Counted from the stretch's first letter, positions 16,397 to 26,152 are shown. The stretch is 64,000 bases of DNA from CAZSBG01 sp964605145 (GCA_964605145.1 CAZSBG010000016.1:1-64000); one strand, 5' to 3'. Notes: a model not told the origin generated them from the letters alone. A program made the numbers and translations.

Positions 16397-16431
16397 AAAA
16401 AGAAACCGAGATGTTGTCTCGGTTTCTTTTA
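16397..16431 (-). terminator. Rho-independent terminator of mdh
   Basis: AAAGAAACCGAGA (16399-16411) pairs perfectly with TCTCGGTTTCTTT (16417-16429) around a 5-nt loop, with T on the minus-strand exit. It lies 34 bp beyond the stop of the malate dehydrogenase gene and 36 bp before the M24 peptidase start. Confidence 0.92.
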
Positions 16432-16464
16432 TTCGTGTTATATTTTAATCAATATACTGACTGT

Positions 16465-17400
16465 TTATAGTTTCGTTTCTGAGGTCGCCTTTTTTACAGC
16501 TTCCAGAGAATTATTCAGCATATCTTTTTCTTCTGATGTCAATTCAATTTCCAATACTTTTTCAACACCTTTCGAGCCGATAATGACGGGAACACCAATA
16601 TAGTATCCGTTGATACCATATTCGCCTTCGAGATATGCAGCGCACGGCAGCACACGTTTCTTGTCTTTGATGTACGATTCAGCCATTTCAATGGCGCTCA
16701 CCGCAGGACTGAAAAACGCACTGCCATTTCCCAATAGTTGTACAATTTCAGTGCCTGCTTTTCTCGTGCGGTCGCAGATCGCGTCAATTTTGTCCTGTGG
16801 TAACAATTCTGTGAGCGGTACACCGCCAACAGTCGCCAAACGTGGCAGCGGGACCATGGTCGGGCCATGTCCGCCAAGCACTGTTGCAGCAACATCTTCA
16901 ACCGAAACGTTCAATTCCATTGCAACAAATGATTTGAAACGACCTGTGTCCAGAACCCCGGCCATACCAACGACCTGGTTTTTGGGGAAGCCGGTAATCT
17001 TTTTGAATGAGTAAACCATCGCGTCCAATGGATTCGTGACGATGATGCAGAAGGCATCCGGAGCGTATTTTTTAACGTTCTCTGCAACGTTCGTCATTAT
17101 TTTAATATTGACATCCAGTAAATCCTCTCGGGACATTCCGGGTTTTCTTGGAACGCCGGCTGTGGTGATAACAACATCAGCGCCTTTGATATCGGCGAAA
17201 TTACTCGTTCCCTCCACTTTGCTGTCCACGCCCATCAACGGGGAAGCTTCAAAAATATCCAGAGTCTTACCTTTTGCCATGCCTTCAAGATCCGGGATTT
17301 CAACAACGATTGCATCTCCTAATTCTTTCTGAGCGACGAGAAGAGCTAAAATTCCTCCAATCTGACCTCCTCCGATCAAAGCAATCTTTTTTCGTGCCAT
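16465..17400 (-). CDS. mdh: Malate dehydrogenase
   Basis: A 311-residue NAD-dependent malate dehydrogenase of the LDH-like class. The Rossmann motif is GGGQIG (10-15), and Glu34 at the end of beta-2 favours NAD. Substrate arginines are Arg85 and Arg91 (GVPRKPGMSR) and Arg154 in LDTGRF; the catalytic His178 is in GGHGPTMVP. The Arg at the specificity loop marks malate rather than lactate. It interconverts malate and oxaloacetate in the TCA cycle. AAGGAG precedes the start by 7 nt. A strong terminator downstream makes it a single-gene unit. Confidence 0.96.
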   Translation of the reverse strand: MARKKIALIGGGQIGGILALLVAQKELGDAIVVEIPDLEGMAKGKTLDIFEASPLMGVDSKVEGTSNFADIKGADVVITTAGVPRKPGMSREDLLDVNIKIMTNVAENVKKYAPDAFCIIVTNPLDAMVYSFKKITGFPKNQVVGMAGVLDTGRFKSFVAMELNVSVEDVAATVLGGHGPTMVPLPRLATVGGVPLTELLPQDKIDAICDRTRKAGTEIVQLLGNGSAFFSPAVSAIEMAESYIKDKKRVLPCAAYLEGEYGINGYYIGVPVIIGSKGVEKVLEIELTSEEKDMLNNSLEAVKKATSETKL

Positions 17401-17554
17401 ATTATACTCCTTGTTTTGTATGTTAGGCGTTATATTGATTTGAAATTTACTTCAAATTCAGAATGCCTGTATCTTTGCTTCAGATCATAGAAATATATGA
17501 TAAATCCACCATATATAATCGTGTTGAAAAATCTCCGGCGATGATCTACCTGGC

Positions 17555-17809
17555 TTATACTTCTTCGACATGGACAAAATTTCTGGAGCGTCCGCTTTTC
17601 GTATATTTTACGACACCATCAATTTTTGCGAACAGGGTATAATCCCCGCCAACGCCCACGTTTTCGCCAGGATGAATTTTGGTGCCTCGCTGACGGACAA
17701 TAATGCTGCCTGCTGTAACCCGTTGTCCACCAAACCGCTTCACACCCATCATCTGTGGATTACTGTCGCGTCCATTCTTGGAACTTCCTACACCTTTTTT
17801 ATGTGCCAT
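17555..17809 (-). CDS. rpmA: 50S ribosomal protein L27
   Basis: An 84-residue ribosomal protein with the invariant N-terminus AHKKGVGSSKNGRDS and the GGQRVTAGSIIVRQRGT core. The N-terminal tail reaches the peptidyl transferase centre in known ribosomes. There is no Firmicutes-type N-terminal extension. It follows rplU by 25 bp in the common rplU-rpmA pair. Confidence 0.98.
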   Translation of the reverse strand: MAHKKGVGSSKNGRDSNPQMMGVKRFGGQRVTAGSIIVRQRGTKIHPGENVGVGGDYTLFAKIDGVVKYTKSGRSRNFVHVEEV

Positions 17810-17834
17810 TTTTTATTCCTCCAAAATCCTGCAA

Positions 17835-18149
17835 TTAATTCACAATAATATCATCAATTTTTAAACGTGTCAAATGCTGCCGGTGTCCACGAAGTTTTTG
17901 ATAGCCTTTTCTTCGTTTCTTTTTGAAAACCAGCACTTTGCCACCTTTTTCGAAATTCAATATGGTTGCTTTTACCTGAGCGCCTTCAATAACAGGCTCA
18001 CCAAATTTTACATCATCATCAACTGCAGTCATTAATACGCGATCCAATTCGATTGTGTTGCCAACTTCGCCTTCCATGTTCGGAGCCAGAATTTCATCAT
18101 CTTTTGACACTTTGAATTGCTGACCACCTATTTCAACTATTGCGTACAT
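17835..18149 (-). CDS. rplU: 50S ribosomal protein L21
   Basis: A 104-residue protein beginning MYAIVEIGGQQFKV, with the C-terminal KKKRRKGYQKLRGHRQ signature of L21 that contacts 23S rRNA. An in-frame start lies six codons upstream, but GGAGG is placed 8 nt before the ATG at 18149, which also gives the usual length. It is cotranscribed with rpmA and is downstream of RNase G, a common bacterial order. Confidence 0.97.
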   Translation of the reverse strand: MYAIVEIGGQQFKVSKDDEILAPNMEGEVGNTIELDRVLMTAVDDDVKFGEPVIEGAQVKATILNFEKGGKVLVFKKKRRKGYQKLRGHRQHLTRLKIDDIIVN

Positions 18150-18335
18150 TAACAAATCCTCCACCATACTTATAAGTCAAATATTTTTTAATCTAAACGA
18201 TGTTCTGCAGATATTTGTGTAACATCTGCTCTAAATACGTTTTTCGGGCTCATTCGAGCAAATAAATTCAATTAAAAAGATAATTTTTTTTCTGTAAAAG
18301 AACAGAATTGAATATAATAATTTTTATTATATTTG

Positions 18336-19853
18336 TCAAGACTTAAATTGATCTGTAATATTGGAATTCGACCTTTTTGAGAAGAACTGGACTTCATCCA
18401 GATCAAGATTCTCATCTGCCTGCAAATCAATTTTCAGTCGCTGCTTCCACATGATTTTACGAATGGGGCTGCGAATGCCTTGTGTTAAATACGTTTTAAT
18501 TTCCGGGTGAACAATAAGTCTCAAACCCCGCTCGCGGGAAGACGCCCGAAATCGTTTGATCCATCGTTCGAGTTTTGTGAGAATTGTGCTTTTGGATGGC
18601 ACGCGGCCTAATCCCTTGCATGTCGGGCAGGTTTCACTGAACGTGAACAACAGGCTTGGCCTTACCCGTTCGCGCGTCATTTCAATAAGCCCGAATTCAC
18701 TAATCTGTGTGATATTGGCCTGCGCGCGATCTTTGTTTATTTCTCTCTTGAACGCATCATATAGCGCTTTTTTGCTTCGGTCTTCGCGCATATCGATGAA
18801 ATCAATTACAATGATCCCGCCCATATCTCGCAGGCGCAACTGCCGTGCAATCTCTTTTGCCGCTTCGATATTTATTTTGAGTGAATTCTGTTCGTGATTT
18901 TTTCTGCCAATGAATTTACCGCTGTTCACATCGATGGCGGCCAAAGCTTCTGTCTGATCGAAAATAACGGTTCCGCCACTTTTCAACCACACTTTTCTCG
19001 ACAGGCTTTTTTCGATTTCCGTTTCGATGTTGAAAAAATCGAATATGGGCACATTTTTATGGTAATATTCGACAGAATCCACAAGTCCGCGCGCCACATC
19101 TTTTAAGTAAGTCACAACTTCGCGGTACAGCTTTCTGGAGTCGACGACTAATCGTTCGACGTCCCGGGTGAATAAATCGCGTATTACGCTGGAGGTCATT
19201 CCCATGTCTTTGTAAACCAGCATGGGTGGCTTTGTCTTTTTCAGTTTCTTTTCCAGCTTATTCCAGACCGCAACAAGCGACATGATATCTGCTTTCAAAA
19301 CGGCCTCGCTTCGGCCTTCTGCAACTGTCCGAACGATTACGCCAAAGCCGGCAGGACGAACGCTGCGGGTAAACTTGCGTAACCGCCTCCGTTCGCGTTC
19401 ACTGTAGATTTTTTTGGATACGCCGACCATGGACGAATTGGGGACTAAAACGCAAAAACGGCCAGGAATCGAAATCTGGGTGGTTAATCGCGAACCTTTT
19501 GTACTGATCGGTTCTTTGATTATTTGCACCAGAATCTCCTGACCGACTTTGATTCTATTTGGTGGGATTGCCTCATCGACAGGACTTTCGGGACCTTTAT
19601 CGATTAAAGCGCTCACCGTATAAAACGACTCACCAATATCAGAAAAATGTAAAAATGCATCCTGTTTTTGTCCAATACTGACAAACGCAGCCTGCATTCC
19701 TTTTACCACATTAACAACTTTGCCTAAATAGATATCCCCCACCATTCGTTCACTTTCAGGCTTTTCAACGAATAGTTCGACAAGCTTTTTCTCTTCTAAA
19801 ATCGCAATCCGAGTTTCGCTGATTGACGAATTAATGATTATTTCTTTTTTCAT
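18336..19853 (-). CDS. rng: Ribonuclease G/E family endoribonuclease
   Basis: A 505-residue RNase G-type enzyme that processes rRNA and mRNA 5' ends. The S1 RNA-binding domain is at about 35-120. Catalytic Mg2+ ligands are Asp308 in AIDVNSG and Asp351 in VIDFIDM, which align with Asp303 and Asp346 of E. coli RNase E. The zinc-link is Cys409/Cys412 in CPTCKG. There is no long C-terminal degradosome scaffold, so this is the short G-type. It sits between the TIGR03960 radical SAM gene and rplU-rpmA, a widely conserved order. Confidence 0.95.
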   Translation of the reverse strand: MKKEIIINSSISETRIAILEEKKLVELFVEKPESERMVGDIYLGKVVNVVKGMQAAFVSIGQKQDAFLHFSDIGESFYTVSALIDKGPESPVDEAIPPNRIKVGQEILVQIIKEPISTKGSRLTTQISIPGRFCVLVPNSSMVGVSKKIYSERERRRLRKFTRSVRPAGFGVIVRTVAEGRSEAVLKADIMSLVAVWNKLEKKLKKTKPPMLVYKDMGMTSSVIRDLFTRDVERLVVDSRKLYREVVTYLKDVARGLVDSVEYYHKNVPIFDFFNIETEIEKSLSRKVWLKSGGTVIFDQTEALAAIDVNSGKFIGRKNHEQNSLKINIEAAKEIARQLRLRDMGGIIVIDFIDMREDRSKKALYDAFKREINKDRAQANITQISEFGLIEMTRERVRPSLLFTFSETCPTCKGLGRVPSKSTILTKLERWIKRFRASSRERGLRLIVHPEIKTYLTQGIRSPIRKIMWKQRLKIDLQADENLDLDEVQFFSKRSNSNITDQFKS

Positions 19854-19889
19854 GGTTCCTATCTTACTTTCCTGGTTTGTACCTGTTAA

Positions 19890-22505
19890 TTACACCTCGA
19901 GAGGAGTTGCCTTTACTTCACCGAACTGAATGACTAAATCCGTTCGATGTACTTTGCTCATGGCAATTTCCTCTTCGGTTAGATGCAGCATTGCCTCAAG
20001 AATTTCAGACGCACGGGCTGTTTTTCCATTCAGGAATGAAAGCGAGAGGCATAATCGATGTTTTTCCTCATCGTACCAAATTTTTTCGATGAAGGGACGA
20101 ATGTCCAGTTTCTGAACATCATTGCCCCGTACGCGATCAATTTTGATTTGCTCTTGCTCAAGAAATTCAGCAATGCTTTGATTAAGATAGGATTGGTCAA
20201 TTGTTTTTCCTGGTATTACCTCGTATTCTGCCCTGTTTATTATTGATGCCAAAGAACGATTTTTTCCGAATAATTCCCGGCTATCCAACACGCGCAGTCC
20301 CTCCGGCAGTTTCATGTTCAACATGCCGGCAACATCTGGATTTTCACCTCGATAATACTGCACGTCCATATATTCAGCGCTGCTTGTATAGCCCATGCCA
20401 AGCGGCGGACCATACGCGATGCGCGGATGTGGATGAAAGCCCTGTGAATAAACGAGTTTGATTCCCGCTCGCCTGAATGTTCGTTCAAAAATCCGGATTA
20501 AATCCAGGTGCGATGTGAACCGGATCGGATCCAGCTTCTCATATTTTAGTCGCACAGTTTTGGGCACCGGCTCTTCTATTTGCTTCACTTTCTTGGGTGT
20601 GCGTCCATAAAGATCATCCGATGTCTGGTCTGCGCCCTCGTCCGAACTGGCCGGTTTCACTTTGTTTCTGTTAAAGAGAATATCCTGGCATGCGGGTTGA
20701 TCCATCATTCCACATGCCTTGCAGGTAGACTGTCGACAATCCGGCGTTGGTGTTTCTTCGAAAGCTAAACGATACTGCCGTTTCAGAAATTGCCTGGTCA
20801 CGCCTTTCGAAATATGATCCCAAGGCAATTCTTCCTCCAGATCCCGTTCGCGCGTGTAATGGCTCGGATCAATCGAATTCTCTTCAAATGCCTCTTTCCA
20901 GATTTCGTGCTTGAACTTGTCGCTCCACGCATCAAATTTTGCTCCTTTTTCCCACGCGGAAAAAATTACTTTTCCCAGATGTCTGTCACCCCGCGCAATA
21001 ACTGCCTCGAGAAATGACACTTCCGGTTCCCGCCAGTTAAATTTGATTCGTCCACTCGGCAGCCTGTCCCGGATGTAAAAGACTTTTTCTTTTAATGTTT
21101 TAACCGGGCTTTGCTTCACCCATTGAAAAGGTGTATGGGATTTTGGAGAAAACGGGGAAATGGAAACGTTTATGGATTTTCCCCGATAATTCCTTGAGAT
21201 CTTTAGCACCTCTTTCAATAGATTCACGATGCCATCCAAATCTTCAGGAGTTTCGCCGGGCAGGTCGATCATGAAATATAATTTCACTTTATCCCAGCCT
21301 TCTTCAAAGGCGATCTTAACTGCCCTGAGCAAATCCTGATCCGAATTGTTTTTGTTAATGACCCTTCGCAGCCGTTCTGTTCCAGCCTCAGGGGCAAGCG
21401 TCAATCCGGATTTTTTCACCTTTTTGGCATATTTTGCCATTTCAGAGGTAAACGATTCAGTCCGCAGTGAAGGAAACGAAACATTGACCATTTTGGATTC
21501 AAGTTTTCGGGAGAGCCGATTCATCAGAGGAATTAGCTCGCTGTAATCCGAAGTGGATAGCGAGGCCAGGGATATTTCATCATATCCCGTATTTTTGATC
21601 ACAGCTTCAACCTGGTCAACAATTTCCTGCACCGGTCGCTCTCTCACAGGGCGATAAATCATGCCGGCATTGCAAAACCGGCAGCCCTGGGTACAGCCAC
21701 GCATAATTTCAACCGAGTACCGGTCGTGCGTAGATTCCACGAGAGATACCAGCGGCTTCCGCGGATAATAATCAGGCTTCAATTGCTCAAGGGTGCGAGC
21801 GACAATTTCGTCAGGCGCCTCCTTTTCGTTTTTTGTGAGAAATTCAATTCCCGTTTTTCCTTGTTTCTGGAGCGTATAAAAACGGGGAACGTAGACTCCG
21901 GGCAATTGGGAAAGTTGAAACAGAAGTTCTTTTCTTGTCCCTCCTTTTTCATTCCTTTCTTTGACAAGTCGAGTGATTTCTTTAACAACTTCTTCCCCAT
22001 CGCCAATAATAAAAGCATCAATAAAATCAGCTAATGGCTCAGGATTAAATGCACATGGGCCACCAGCAATTACCAGGGGCGTATGACCTTTTCGGTCTCT
22101 CGATAAAATGGGAATCTCTCCCAAATCCAAAATATTGAGCACGTTTGTGTAATGAAGTTCATATTGTAATGTGAACCCAAGAATATCAAAATTCTTTAAG
22201 GGTTGTTTTGTTTCAAGGGAAAAAAGGGGGAGGTTTGAATTTCGTAGTCTTTCTTCCAAATCTTCGGCCGGTGAATAGACCCGCTCGGCCACAACATCAT
22301 TCATTTTGTTGAGAACGTGGTACAATATCTCAAATCCAACATGGGACATCCCGATTTCGTAGAGATCAGGAAATATTAATGCAAATTTTACTTCACATTT
22401 TGACCAATCCTTTTTAATTACATTTAATTCATTTCCTGTGTATCTTCCCGGTTTGTTCACCAGAGGAAAAATATGATCATACAGTTTTTGTTCAAATTCA
22501 TTCAT
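19890..22505 (-). CDS. TIGR03960-type radical SAM protein fused to DUF2344
   Basis: An 871-residue protein with a B12-binding-like N-terminal domain, a radical SAM core with Cys271, Cys275 and Cys278 in MRGCTQGCRFC, a small Cys cluster (CRQSTCKACG) and a C-terminal DUF2344 domain starting near RLKYEKLDPIRFTSHLDL with GFHPHPRIAYGPPLG. The two halves are separate genes in some bacteria. Its function is not established; constant linkage with rng, rplU and rpmA suggests RNA or ribosome maturation. The start is an ATG 392 bp from the next gene, and it opens the rng-rplU-rpmA transcription unit. Confidence 0.9.
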   Translation of the reverse strand: MNEFEQKLYDHIFPLVNKPGRYTGNELNVIKKDWSKCEVKFALIFPDLYEIGMSHVGFEILYHVLNKMNDVVAERVYSPAEDLEERLRNSNLPLFSLETKQPLKNFDILGFTLQYELHYTNVLNILDLGEIPILSRDRKGHTPLVIAGGPCAFNPEPLADFIDAFIIGDGEEVVKEITRLVKERNEKGGTRKELLFQLSQLPGVYVPRFYTLQKQGKTGIEFLTKNEKEAPDEIVARTLEQLKPDYYPRKPLVSLVESTHDRYSVEIMRGCTQGCRFCNAGMIYRPVRERPVQEIVDQVEAVIKNTGYDEISLASLSTSDYSELIPLMNRLSRKLESKMVNVSFPSLRTESFTSEMAKYAKKVKKSGLTLAPEAGTERLRRVINKNNSDQDLLRAVKIAFEEGWDKVKLYFMIDLPGETPEDLDGIVNLLKEVLKISRNYRGKSINVSISPFSPKSHTPFQWVKQSPVKTLKEKVFYIRDRLPSGRIKFNWREPEVSFLEAVIARGDRHLGKVIFSAWEKGAKFDAWSDKFKHEIWKEAFEENSIDPSHYTRERDLEEELPWDHISKGVTRQFLKRQYRLAFEETPTPDCRQSTCKACGMMDQPACQDILFNRNKVKPASSDEGADQTSDDLYGRTPKKVKQIEEPVPKTVRLKYEKLDPIRFTSHLDLIRIFERTFRRAGIKLVYSQGFHPHPRIAYGPPLGMGYTSSAEYMDVQYYRGENPDVAGMLNMKLPEGLRVLDSRELFGKNRSLASIINRAEYEVIPGKTIDQSYLNQSIAEFLEQEQIKIDRVRGNDVQKLDIRPFIEKIWYDEEKHRLCLSLSFLNGKTARASEILEAMLHLTEEEIAMSKVHRTDLVIQFGEVKATPLEV

Positions 22506-22897
22506 TAATTATTTATTATATCTAAATTGAAAAACTAATCCACTAATATTTAATAAGTTGTGTGCGCCAATTGCGAACTTTTTTACCAATTTTTCGGAAT
22601 TGCACCCAAAGCATGCCGTTATGAATGGGAGCGATTTTCTATGGATATAAAAAATTACTGAGTATTCAACGTATTGAAAATTTAAAAGTTCCTGTGAGAA
22701 AAAAATAAACGTATTGTAAATTATTGCGAAGATTTAGTCACGACATGCAATCCATTTTTTACTCAGAGAACGATAGTATTTTGTGACACCAGGTGATACA
22801 AATTTCGATTCTAACCACAAATCGGGCAAAAATTACTCATGCCCGATTCAGGTTTATCCACTTCTATGAAGGTCATCAAAGCAAAAAATATTTCAAA
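22506..22897. other. Intergenic region before the radical SAM-rng unit
   Basis: About 390 bp with no gene. It has the stem-loop at 22821-22849 just past the oxidoreductase operon. The rest is AT-rich and should contain the promoter for the radical SAM-rng-rplU-rpmA unit. I see no convincing -35/-10 pair, riboswitch or repeat. Confidence 0.6.
22821..22849 (-). terminator. Stem-loop after the oxidoreductase operon
   Basis: AATCGGGCA (22821-22829) pairs perfectly with TGCCCGATT (22841-22849) around an 11-nt loop. It is 48 bp past the stop of the beta-gamma subunit gene. The minus-strand exit is only mildly T-rich, so termination is probable but not certain. Confidence 0.55.
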
Positions 22898-24331
22898 TTA
22901 TGCTTTATTTTCTTTCACAAATTTGGCACCTTCTTCGATCGCCTTGATATTGATATCGATCAGATTTTTCTTTTTCAGATTTTTCTTTACACTGGCAATC
23001 ATCGCTGACAAATCAAAAATTTGGGTGTATTCCAGATATGCTCCGATACACACCATGTTGGCCACCCGCGTCAATCCCAGATTTGATGCCATTTCGGTCA
23101 AAGGTATGTAGAGCGTCCTGACGTCCTTGCGCTTCACTTTTCTGTCGACGATTGATGAATTCACAATGATCAATCCGTCTTTGGTGACCGTATCTTCAAA
23201 CGCATCCAATGACGGGCCATTCATGGCAATGAGAACATTGGGATTTGTCGTAAGGGGCGACCCGATTCGTTTGTTGGAAAGAATAACGCTGCAGTTTGCT
23301 GTACCACCGCGCATTTCCGGGCCGTATGACGGAATCCAGCTTACCTGGAGATTTTCATCCATTGCCGAAGCTGCCAGCATAACGCCGGCCGTGAGAACAC
23401 CCTGGCCGCCAAAGCCGGCAATTTTCAGATTCTGTTCCGGGAATTTCTGAATGAAATCGTCATCAATTTTCTTGTCACCATCATTATCACTCAGGTTCAA
23501 TACTTCCAGCACTTCTCGATCAGAATATTCCTTGTGAACAATTTTATGCGGCTCAGCCTGGTCCGAATTGTCTTTGAAGACCTGAACCGGATAATATGGC
23601 ATCATTTTTTCTTTGATCCATTGCTGGGCTTCCACCGAGGAGACTTTCCAGCCTGTGGGACATGGCGCTAAAACTTCGACAAAGGAGAATCCTTTATTAT
23701 CCACCTGATTTTTGATGGCTTTTCGAATGGCTTTTCGCGTGCGATTAATCGTTTTGTAATCGACCATCGCGGTTCGTTCCACATAGACTGGCGCTTCCAG
23801 CGTGCTGATAATCTCACACATGCGAATGGGGAATCCTTCATTTTCAGACGACCGTCCATAAGGACTGGTGCTGGTGCGCTGTCCGATAAGCGTGGTCGGT
23901 GCCATCTGGCCGCCGGTCATTCCATAAATTGCATTGTTCACAAAAATGACCGTAATCTTTTCGCCGCGATTGGCTGCATTGATAATTTCAGCGCCGCCGA
24001 TGGCTGCCAGATCTCCATCGCCCTGATAGGAAATGACAATGCTTTCCGGGTTGCCGCGTTTCAGCCCGGTGGCCACTGCCGGGGCGCGACCATGAGCTGC
24101 CTGTACATTGCCCACATCAAAATAATAATAGGCGAAAACAGAGCAGCCGACCGGTGACACCAATACGGTTCGGTCACTTAAATTGAAATCATCCAGAGTT
24201 TCGGCCAAAATTTTATGGATATTCCCATGCCCGCATCCGGGACAGTAATGGGTGGTCTCCATGTTTGTTTTGCCTTTTCTTTCGAATTTATCATAAAAGG
24301 ATCTTGGCTTTTCAATTACTTGCGCCTTCAT
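22898..24331 (-). CDS. 2-oxoacid:ferredoxin oxidoreductase, beta-gamma fusion (probable ketoisovalerate type)
   Basis: A 477-residue fusion. The beta part (about 1-280) binds thiamine diphosphate, with CPGCGHG (30-36), a third Cys at 63 and GDGD...N (104-107, Asn133). The gamma part (about 295-477) begins LKIAGFGGQGVLTAG and has SYGPEMRGGTANC. With the alpha and delta subunits upstream it oxidatively decarboxylates a 2-oxoacid to acyl-CoA and reduces ferredoxin. Beta and gamma are usually separate genes (VorA/VorC, KorB/KorC), so the fusion is notable. Context (branched-chain acyl-CoA enzymes within 30 kb) favours ketoisovalerate over oxoglutarate. Confidence 0.88.
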   Translation of the reverse strand: MKAQVIEKPRSFYDKFERKGKTNMETTHYCPGCGHGNIHKILAETLDDFNLSDRTVLVSPVGCSVFAYYYFDVGNVQAAHGRAPAVATGLKRGNPESIVISYQGDGDLAAIGGAEIINAANRGEKITVIFVNNAIYGMTGGQMAPTTLIGQRTSTSPYGRSSENEGFPIRMCEIISTLEAPVYVERTAMVDYKTINRTRKAIRKAIKNQVDNKGFSFVEVLAPCPTGWKVSSVEAQQWIKEKMMPYYPVQVFKDNSDQAEPHKIVHKEYSDREVLEVLNLSDNDGDKKIDDDFIQKFPEQNLKIAGFGGQGVLTAGVMLAASAMDENLQVSWIPSYGPEMRGGTANCSVILSNKRIGSPLTTNPNVLIAMNGPSLDAFEDTVTKDGLIIVNSSIVDRKVKRKDVRTLYIPLTEMASNLGLTRVANMVCIGAYLEYTQIFDLSAMIASVKKNLKKKNLIDINIKAIEEGAKFVKENKA

Positions 24332-24388
24332 AACAGCTCCTTTATTTCAAATTGATGTATTTTTCAATTATTTTCCTGAAACAGTGAA

Positions 24389-25432
24389 TTAAACATACTT
24401 TCGGGCTTGTTCCACTAATTCTTCGACCGAAGGAATAGCGCCCCCCATACGCGAATAGAACTCAACGTCGCATTTACCATTGAGCGCCAATCGAATGTCA
24501 TCGATCATCTGGCCGTTGCTCAATTCTACCACCAAAAATTTCTTTGCAATTTCTCCCAGTTCTCTGGTATGTTTGGATGGGAACGGGAACAAGGTTACTG
24601 GCCTGAACAAACCGACCTTCTTCCCTTCAGCCCGAAGTGTAGTCACCACGTTTTGGAGCAGCCGGGACACAATACCATATCCGACAAGAATCAAATCGGC
24701 ATCATCGGTGTTCATGGTTTCAAATCTCACTTCTTCCTTTTCCATGGTTCTGTATTTTTCGTGCAACTTTTGATTGTGTTTTTCCAGCAGTTCAGTATTC
24801 ATCAGGATGGATGTTATCAGATTTTTTTTGCTCTCAGCGTCCCCGTAAATGGCCCAGTCGTGATGTTGAATTTTCTTTCTTTGAGCCGGGAATTCAACCG
24901 GTTCCATCATTTGTCCGATATAGGCATCGGTGAGCACAATGGCAGGATTGCGATATTTTTCTGCAAGATCAAACGCCAGCAAGGTGAGGTCGCACATTTC
25001 CTGGGCTGAATTTGGCGCCAGTACAATCGCGCGGTAGTTGCCGTGGCCGCCACCCTTGACTATCTGGTTGTAATCACTTTGCTCCGGCCAGATATTTCCC
25101 AGACCGGGACCGGCCCGCATCACATCCACAATAACACATGGCAGTTCTGAACCGGCGCAGTAGGAGATGCCTTCCTGTTTTAAACTCAACCCGGGCCCGG
25201 ACGATGCGGTCATGGTTCGCTTACCGGTGGAAGCAGCGCCGTAGACCATGTTTATCGAAGCGACTTCGCTTTCTGCCTGAACAAAGGTTCCTCCCATTAA
25301 AGGAAAATAATATGCAGCAGCTTCTGCTATTTCACTGGCAGGAGTGATTGGATATCCAAAGTAAAGACTGCAGCCGGCCAATAGTGCACCTTTAACCACA
25401 GCTTCATTGCCCTTGATAAGTTCTTTTTGCAT
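24389..25432 (-). CDS. vorB: 2-oxoacid:ferredoxin oxidoreductase alpha subunit, VorB-like
   Basis: A 347-residue alpha subunit (domains I-II) with GNEAVVKGALLAGC, YFGYPITPASEI, QAESEVASINMVYGAA, SLKQEGISY and KGGGHGNYR. These stretches match the VorB group of 3-methyl-2-oxobutanoate:ferredoxin oxidoreductases more than PorA or KorA as I know them. It starts within a few bases of the delta subunit stop and is followed after 57 bp by the beta-gamma fusion. The substrate call rests on similarity from memory and on neighbours. A 2-oxoglutarate enzyme remains possible. Confidence 0.82.
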   Translation of the reverse strand: MQKELIKGNEAVVKGALLAGCSLYFGYPITPASEIAEAAAYYFPLMGGTFVQAESEVASINMVYGAASTGKRTMTASSGPGLSLKQEGISYCAGSELPCVIVDVMRAGPGLGNIWPEQSDYNQIVKGGGHGNYRAIVLAPNSAQEMCDLTLLAFDLAEKYRNPAIVLTDAYIGQMMEPVEFPAQRKKIQHHDWAIYGDAESKKNLITSILMNTELLEKHNQKLHEKYRTMEKEEVRFETMNTDDADLILVGYGIVSRLLQNVVTTLRAEGKKVGLFRPVTLFPFPSKHTRELGEIAKKFLVVELSNGQMIDDIRLALNGKCDVEFYSRMGGAIPSVEELVEQARKYV

Positions 25433-25434
25433 GT

Positions 25435-25686
25435 TTATTCTCCCTTCACTTTTTTGTAGATCTTTATTGCCCCGGGTTCAGGACAACAATAGAAACAGAT
25501 ACCGCAACCGGTGCATCCTGTTCCTTTGTATTGCGCATATTTATATCCAAGCTCATTGAAATTATGAGAAAACTCGATCACTTTTTGAGGACAATGCTCA
25601 ACGCAAAGGCCGCAACCTTTGCACAGGTAGGTAACGACTTCCATGCTGGGCAACTGAAAATCAACCTCCACAAAATTATCTTGCAT
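25435..25686 (-). CDS. 2-oxoacid:ferredoxin oxidoreductase delta subunit (2x4Fe-4S ferredoxin)
   Basis: An 83-residue ferredoxin-like subunit with two [4Fe-4S] binding sets: Cys22, Cys25, Cys28, Cys32 (CKGCGLCVEHC) and a second CTGCGICFYCC set. The last set has an extra Cys. It passes electrons from the thiamine-bound intermediate to ferredoxin. AAGGAGG lies 6 nt before the start. Gene order delta-alpha-beta/gamma is typical of Vor/Kor operons. Confidence 0.88.
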   Translation of the reverse strand: MQDNFVEVDFQLPSMEVVTYLCKGCGLCVEHCPQKVIEFSHNFNELGYKYAQYKGTGCTGCGICFYCCPEPGAIKIYKKVKGE

Positions 25687-26152
25687 GAATTGCCTCCTTA
25701 ATAAAATTCACGTATTTTATAATTTCTTAAAATCTTGTTTTGTAATTTAATGCTTTTACATTATTTGATAATTTAAATACAATATTTATTATAATGATTT
25801 TTTTTTTATTTTGCAAGGATTTTTTCCGCTTTATCCTTCGTCGATAACCATTCGACCATGAAATAATTTACCAATTCAACTCGGTTTCGAAAAACCAAAA
25901 ATATTTTCGTTCGAATTGTCTTTTATCTGAGAACAATCATGGCTTGATATTTCAAACTTCTTCATCATCGACGAACAATTTGCATTTTCCACTTGACAAG
26001 TGAGATTTTTTTTCATAAGTTATCATATCTCAATCGGTTTGATTCACACAAGAGAATCAATAATATCTTTCACTATCTCCGGAATATTTAAGCTAACGAT
26101 TCATTTTGCAGCCATATTTCATATTTCATTTCGCATAAACTGAGGAGCGGAT
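25687..26152. other. Divergent intergenic region
   Basis: About 465 bp between the minus-strand oxidoreductase operon and the plus-strand aminopeptidase gene, so it must hold both promoters. It is very AT-rich, with a T tract at 25799-25808. The only clear motif is the palindrome CACTTGACAAGTG at 25990-26002. No gene or repeat element is seen. Confidence 0.6.
25990..26002. promoter_or_regulatory. Palindrome with embedded TTGACA, possible operator/-35
   Basis: CACTTGACAAGTG is a perfect 6-bp dyad around a central A. It contains TTGACA at 25993-25998. A weak TAAGTT lies 17 nt downstream. It is about 150 bp before the aminopeptidase ATG. It could be a regulator site overlapping a -35 element, but this is one motif without comparison. 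Confidence 0.25.
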
